Positions 23,021 to 26,329 of a stretch of 26,329 nucleotides of DNA are shown in pieces. Origin of the DNA: DAOTTY01 sp964451095 (GTDB lineage Bacteria > Chloroflexota > Anaerolineae > Aggregatilineales > Phototrophicaceae); assembly GCA_964451095.1 (NCBI GenBank), contig CAYVGI010000061.1, forward strand, positions 1 to 26,329. The letters run 5' to 3'. Under the pieces are notes generated by a model. It ran no database searches and was not told the DNA's origin. It saw only the letters and a program-made list of their open reading frames with translations. The stretch's first letter is position 1. Each line of letters begins with the position of its first letter. The position numbers and the translations under genes are program-made.

Positions 23021-24322
23021 ATGACACACGACCCTATGTACCACCTCTCCCCGGCGTGGACGCACCTCACGCACATGCAACCCGTCCGCGCCGAGGGCAT
23101 CTACTACTATGATGCGGACGGCAACCAGTGGATCGACTTCACCAGCGGCATCGGTGTGGTGAACACCGGGCACTGCCACCCGCGCATTGTCAAGGCAATC
23201 CAGCAGCAGGCAGCAACGCTCATCCACGGGCAGATTAACACCGTCATCAGCCCCGCTGCCCTGGACGTCGTGAACGAACTCAACACGGTCACGCCCCCAC
23301 ACATCGACTGCTTCTTCCTCTCCAACAGCGGCGCAGAAGCAACCGAGGGCGCGATTAAGCTAGCACGCCAGGCGACCGGGCGCACCAACGTCATCACATT
23401 CCAGGGCAGCTTCCATGGGCGCACCGCCCTGACGATGGCGATGACCAACAGCAAAACAGTCTACCGGGCGGGCTACCAGCCGCTGCCGGGCGGCGCGTTC
23501 GTGGCACCCTACCCGTATGTGCACGGGTACAAGGGCATGGGCATGAGCGAAGACGACGTTGTGGACTACTGCCTGGATCAGCTTAAGCTGCTGCTAAAAA
23601 GCCAGACCGCGCCCGAAGAAACCGCCGCACTGGTCATCGAGCCGGTGTTGGGCGAAGGTGGCTACGTCCCCGCGCCCACCCGCTTTATGCGGGCGGCGGC
23701 AGCGCTGTGCCAGCACTACGGCATTCTGTTCATTGCAGATGAGGTGCAGAGCGGCTTTGGGCGCACGGGCACGATGTTCTGCTTTGAGCAGGCGGAGATT
23801 GAGCCGGACATCATCATCATGGCGAAGGGGCTGGGCAGCGGCTTCCCCATCAGTGCGATTGGTGCGCCGCGTGAACTGATGGAGAAGTGGACGCCGGGCA
23901 GCCACGGGGGCACCTACGGGGGTAACGCGCTTGCCGCCGCCACCGCCGCAGAGACCATCCGGGTGATGAAGGACGAGAACCTGCCCGCCAACGCTGCGGC
24001 AATGGGCGAGCACTTGCGAGGCAGCCTGCGCTGCTTGCAGGAACTTTACCCGCAGATGAGCGATGTGCGCGGGCGCGGGCTCATGGTTGGGGTGGAGTTC
24101 CGGGATGAGCAGCACAACCCGCTGCCGGATGTGACGAAGGCGGTGCTGGCAGCGTGCCTGGAGCGACGGCTGCTGCTGCTGAGCTGTGGCACCTACGGCA
24201 ACACCCTGCGCTGGATACCGCCGCTGGTGGTGACCCGCGAGCAGGTGGACGCAGCAGTTGAGGTGTACAGCGAGGCGCTGGCACAGGCACTGGGCGCACC
24301 GCAACCCGTCAGCGGGGATTAG
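23021..24322 (+). CDS. Class III PLP-dependent aminotransferase (4-aminobutyrate/acetylornithine type)
   Basis: The 433-residue protein is a class III (fold type I) aminotransferase. Conserved parts are SNSGAEATEGAIKLARQATG (residues 101-120; PLP phosphate site), SFHGRT (130-135), FIADEVQSGFGRTG with Asp240 that pairs with the pyridine nitrogen, and IIMAKGLGSGFP with Lys269 that forms the internal aldimine. The pattern is nearest to 4-aminobutyrate aminotransferase (GabT) and its relatives that take an omega-amino group from GABA, 5-aminovalerate, acetylornithine or similar donors; the donor cannot be read from motifs. The ATG at 23021 has GCAGGAG about seven bases upstream. The promoter sits at 22961-22988. 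It lies between two TIR-domain genes, which is more likely chance than function. A 472-bp non-coding stretch follows. Confidence 0.93.
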   Translation: MTHDPMYHLSPAWTHLTHMQPVRAEGIYYYDADGNQWIDFTSGIGVVNTGHCHPRIVKAIQQQAATLIHGQINTVISPAALDVVNELNTVTPPHIDCFFLSNSGAEATEGAIKLARQATGRTNVITFQGSFHGRTALTMAMTNSKTVYRAGYQPLPGGAFVAPYPYVHGYKGMGMSEDDVVDYCLDQLKLLLKSQTAPEETAALVIEPVLGEGGYVPAPTRFMRAAAALCQHYGILFIADEVQSGFGRTGTMFCFEQAEIEPDIIIMAKGLGSGFPISAIGAPRELMEKWTPGSHGGTYGGNALAAATAAETIRVMKDENLPANAAAMGEHLRGSLRCLQELYPQMSDVRGRGLMVGVEFRDEQHNPLPDVTKAVLAACLERRLLLLSCGTYGNTLRWIPPLVVTREQVDAAVEVYSEALAQALGAPQPVSGD

Positions 24323-24373
24323 GGGGTGGCGGCGGCGCCGGTTATTTTCACATTTGCCGCCGCGGTGAGGTCC

Positions 24374-24422
24374 GGGGGCTGCCGAGGGTGTGGGAACAGT
24401 GTACGGGATTTTGGGGGCGGGG
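24374..24422 (+). other. G-run tract with quadruplex potential
   Basis: Six runs of three or more G lie within 49 bases on the + strand (24374-24378, 24386-24388, 24392-24394, 24405-24407, 24413-24417, 24419-24422). The surrounding 24323-24550 is strongly G-biased and has no gene. Part of it may be the end of the aminotransferase transcript. The tract could fold into a G-quadruplex. Confidence 0.4.
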
Positions 24423-24552
24423 TGGTGGACATTTGTGCGAAGATTTGCGGCGGGCGGTGAGCGATGGGTGGCTAGCGGGTGGTGTTGGGCGGTGGGTGGC
24501 GACCTGTGGCGGTGGGGATGCACGGCTATTGCAGAGTCGTAGATAGCTTGCC

Positions 24553-24683
24553 TGGGCGCTGCCCAAACCCGCCGCTTTTTGAAAAAAGCGGACAAAAACT
24601 TGCCATTTCGGACGCACTGCGTCCGAGAAGATGGGTTCAAAGGGTGAAAACCCTTTGCACGGGTACGGGGACTCTGTCCCCGT
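24553..24683. repeat. Row of five tandem hairpins
   Basis: Five separate perfect stem-loops follow one another: TGGGC/GCCCA (24553-24565), CCGCTTTTT/AAAAAGCGG (24572-24591), TCGGACGC/GCGTCCGA (24608-24626), CAAAGGGT/ACCCTTTG with a GAAA loop (24638-24657), and ACGGGGAC/GTCCCCGT (24665-24683). Stems are 5-9 bp and loops 2-4 bases; arms of different hairpins are unrelated in sequence. They lie within the 472-bp gene-free stretch 24323-24794, between the aminotransferase and the TIR-NLR gene. Similar hairpin-rich segments are seen between genes in various bacteria and have no known function. It is not a CRISPR array, since the repeats differ. Confidence 0.75.
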
Positions 24684-24794
24684 TAATTGAAATGCGGACT
24701 TTGCAAAAGCCCTGGGTGGGGATGTGCGCGTTTTGTTCGATGGGGGTATTATGGGAGTTGCTAGGTAAACGGGATTGATAGCGGAGTGTGGGGA

Positions 24795-26329
24795 ATGGCT
24801 GACGAGACGAACATCAATGTGGGCGGCGGTGTTGCGGGCGGTAACGTTAACATGGGTGGCACACAGAACTTCCATGGCACCGTGATTTTTGGGAATTACC
24901 CGGTGGAGCCGCCGCCCAAAATTGACCCGCGCAAGGTGTTGCTCTCCTATGCGCGTAAGGACGACGAGGCGTTTACGCGCCGCCTGTACGCGCACCTGAC
25001 CGACGCGGGGTTTGATGCGTGGTTCGACCGGGAGCGTATGCCGAACCGGGGTGAGAGCTTTTTGGCGGAGATTCGGGAGGCGATTAACGCGGCAGATACG
25101 CTGCTGCTGGTGGTGGGGCCGAGGGCGCTGACGTCGGATTATGTGCGGGCGGAGTGGGAATATGCGCACAAGACGTGCAAGCGGGTGATGCCGCTGCTGC
25201 GACTGGGCGCTTATGGTGACGTGCCCGCGCCGCTGCGCAAGCTGCACGCGGTTGACTGCCGCACAGAACGCGCCGAGGCAGAAGCCCTTGCGGAGGTCGC
25301 CCGTATACTGGGTGACGCACCTGCACCGCTGGGCACGCTCTACGGCGTGCCGCCGACCCCATCGTATTATGTGGAGCGCGCCGCCACCGCCACGGTGCGC
25401 GGGCGGCTGCTGGCGGACGCGGACAGGCCAGTGGTGGTGACCAGCGCCATAGATGCCACCACTGCCGTTGACGGGGTAGGCGGGGTGGGCAAAACCACCC
25501 TGGCGACGGCGCTGAGCCGTGCGTGTGAGGTACGCCGCGCCTTCCCGGATGGGGTGTTTTGGCTGGAGGTGGGGCAAACGCCGGATGTGCTGGCGCTGAT
25601 GGGCAGCGTGGGGGCCGCGTTTGGCGACGACCGTAACGAATACCGCGACCAGAAAACCGCCGCCGGACGGCTGGCCGCCGTGCTGAGCGACAAACGGGCG
25701 CTAATCGTACTGGACGACGTGTGGAACCACGCCCATGCGCAGGACTTCCGGCTGATGGGCACGCGCTGCCGCCTGCTGGTGACCACCCGCAGCGGAAACA
25801 TGGCCGCCAAGCTGGACGCAGGGGGAGAACGCCTGATGAGCATGACCACCGCCGAGGGGCTGACGTTGGTTGCCGGGCGTGTGAGTAGCGAAGATAGGGT
25901 TGTGGCCCCGGCTGACCTACCGCCGGCGTGCAAGACGATTGTCGAGCTTTTAGGCGGGCACACGCTGGCAGTGAGCCTGGCGGCCGCTCTACTTGCTGAG
26001 CGCGACCTGGACCACGCGCCGCGCCTGCTGGGCCGCTTGGAGAAGGGCAAATACTTCGACAAGACGCTGAAGCTGGACGAGACCGACAAGAACCTGAACC
26101 TGGAACTGTGCCTGCGCCTGAGCTACGACGACCTCACGCCGGACTTGCAGCGGCGCTACCGGGCGACCGGCGTGTTTGCGGTCGAGGGCACGTTTGACGA
26201 GGCGGCGGCGAGCGCTGTGTGGGGTGACGACGACGAGGACGATACTGACGACGCCCTGACCGACCTGACCCGCGCCGGGCTGCTGCGGGTGGAGGCCGGG
26301 CGCTACAGCCAACACGGGCTGCTGCGGGC
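24795..26329 (+). CDS. TIR-NB-ARC (NLR-like STAND) protein, cut by the window end
   Basis: An open frame from the ATG at 24795 runs past the last base, giving at least 511 residues. A Gly/Asn-rich N-terminus (residues 6-34, INVGGGVAGGNVNMGGTQ) is followed by a TIR domain (about 46-136): KVLLSYARKDDEAFTRRLY, FDAWFDRERMP, and SDYVRAEWEYA with Glu120 at the NADase position. An NB-ARC NTPase comes next, with Walker A GVGGVGKTT (227-235), Walker B ALIVLDDVW (302-310), sensor LLVTTRS (327-333) and GGHTLAVSLAA in place of GLPLAL. A winged-helix region with an acidic DDDEDDTDD stretch is reached before the sequence ends. The sensor domain lies outside the window. Such proteins are bacterial NLR relatives that detect phage or stress and set off TIR NAD+ cleavage. 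A Shine-Dalgarno-like GGAG at 24782 lies upstream. Confidence 0.9.
   Translation, partial: MADETNINVGGGVAGGNVNMGGTQNFHGTVIFGNYPVEPPPKIDPRKVLLSYARKDDEAFTRRLYAHLTDAGFDAWFDRERMPNRGESFLAEIREAINAADTLLLVVGPRALTSDYVRAEWEYAHKTCKRVMPLLRLGAYGDVPAPLRKLHAVDCRTERAEAEALAEVARILGDAPAPLGTLYGVPPTPSYYVERAATATVRGRLLADADRPVVVTSAIDATTAVDGVGGVGKTTLATALSRACEVRRAFPDGVFWLEVGQTPDVLALMGSVGAAFGDDRNEYRDQKTAAGRLAAVLSDKRALIVLDDVWNHAHAQDFRLMGTRCRLLVTTRSGNMAAKLDAGGERLMSMTTAEGLTLVAGRVSSEDRVVAPADLPPACKTIVELLGGHTLAVSLAAALLAERDLDHAPRLLGRLEKGKYFDKTLKLDETDKNLNLELCLRLSYDDLTPDLQRRYRATGVFAVEGTFDEAAASAVWGDDDEDDTDDALTDLTRAGLLRVEAGRYSQHGLLR

Noticed and set aside
24553..24683. The hairpin row as a CRISPR array or as a set of terminators
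   Set aside because: The five units differ in sequence and have no equal spacers, so it is not CRISPR. Five separate terminators in 131 bases, without T-tracts after most of them, are not expected.
24348..25577. 409-codon minus-strand frame opposite the TIR-NB-ARC start and hairpin row
   Set aside because: It is Arg/His/Pro-rich with no recognisable domain, runs through the hairpins and G-tract, and is the shadow of the + strand TIR gene, which has clear TIR and Walker motifs.

Overview
The window is a GC-rich bacterial chromosome segment with open reading frames on both strands. No rRNA, tRNA, CRISPR array or transposase is visible. The gene mix (WD40 and TIR proteins, a PMT-like membrane glycosyltransferase with a C-terminal beta domain, Hint-domain fragments, short palindromic intergenic repeats) suggests a Chloroflexota bacterium of Anaerolineae type. 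This is an inference from style, since no marker gene is present.

Left part (1-8132). The segment opens with the C-terminus of an L,D-transpeptidase. Next come a GlcD-like FAD oxidase, an NTF2-like protein and a microbial rhodopsin with the N-D-Q motif of light-driven sodium pumps, which carries an added N-terminal signal peptide. An aldo/keto reductase and metK follow. metK is preceded by a clear SAM-I riboswitch and an intrinsic terminator, so methionine adenosyltransferase is under transcription-attenuation control by its own product. Two small unknown genes run divergently from metK, and folE (GTP cyclohydrolase I) lies beyond them.

Middle part (8406-15540). This holds a GT4 glycosyltransferase, an AraC-type regulator upstream of a RibD/DHFR-like reductase, a membrane histidine kinase overlapping a stand-alone receiver protein, and a PMT-like membrane glycosyltransferase. 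A short palindromic repeat is inserted in frame in that last gene; relatives of the repeat lie between genes elsewhere in the window.

Right-middle part (15541-18950). A tightly overlapping operon (SDR epimerase, pentapeptide-repeat protein, secreted seven-bladed WD40 protein) is bracketed by decayed Hint-domain fragments. A 45-bp piece of the Hint coding sequence occurs on both sides in inverted orientation, and the C-terminal half of a Hint domain with an in-frame stop lies at the left.

Right part (18899-26329). A compact zinc-homeostasis operon (SmtB/ArsR repressor and a histidine-rich protein) has a good promoter, an operator-like palindrome and a terminator. It is followed by a 1009-residue TIR-TM-coiled-coil-WD40 protein. 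Divergent to that are a class III aminotransferase, a G-run tract, a row of five small hairpins, and an incomplete TIR-NB-ARC (NLR-like) gene that runs off the window end. The two TIR genes make this end a candidate immune/defence locus. The best leads for new biology are the TIR pair with the hairpin array, the Hint-bracketed operon, and the signal-peptide sodium-pump rhodopsin.
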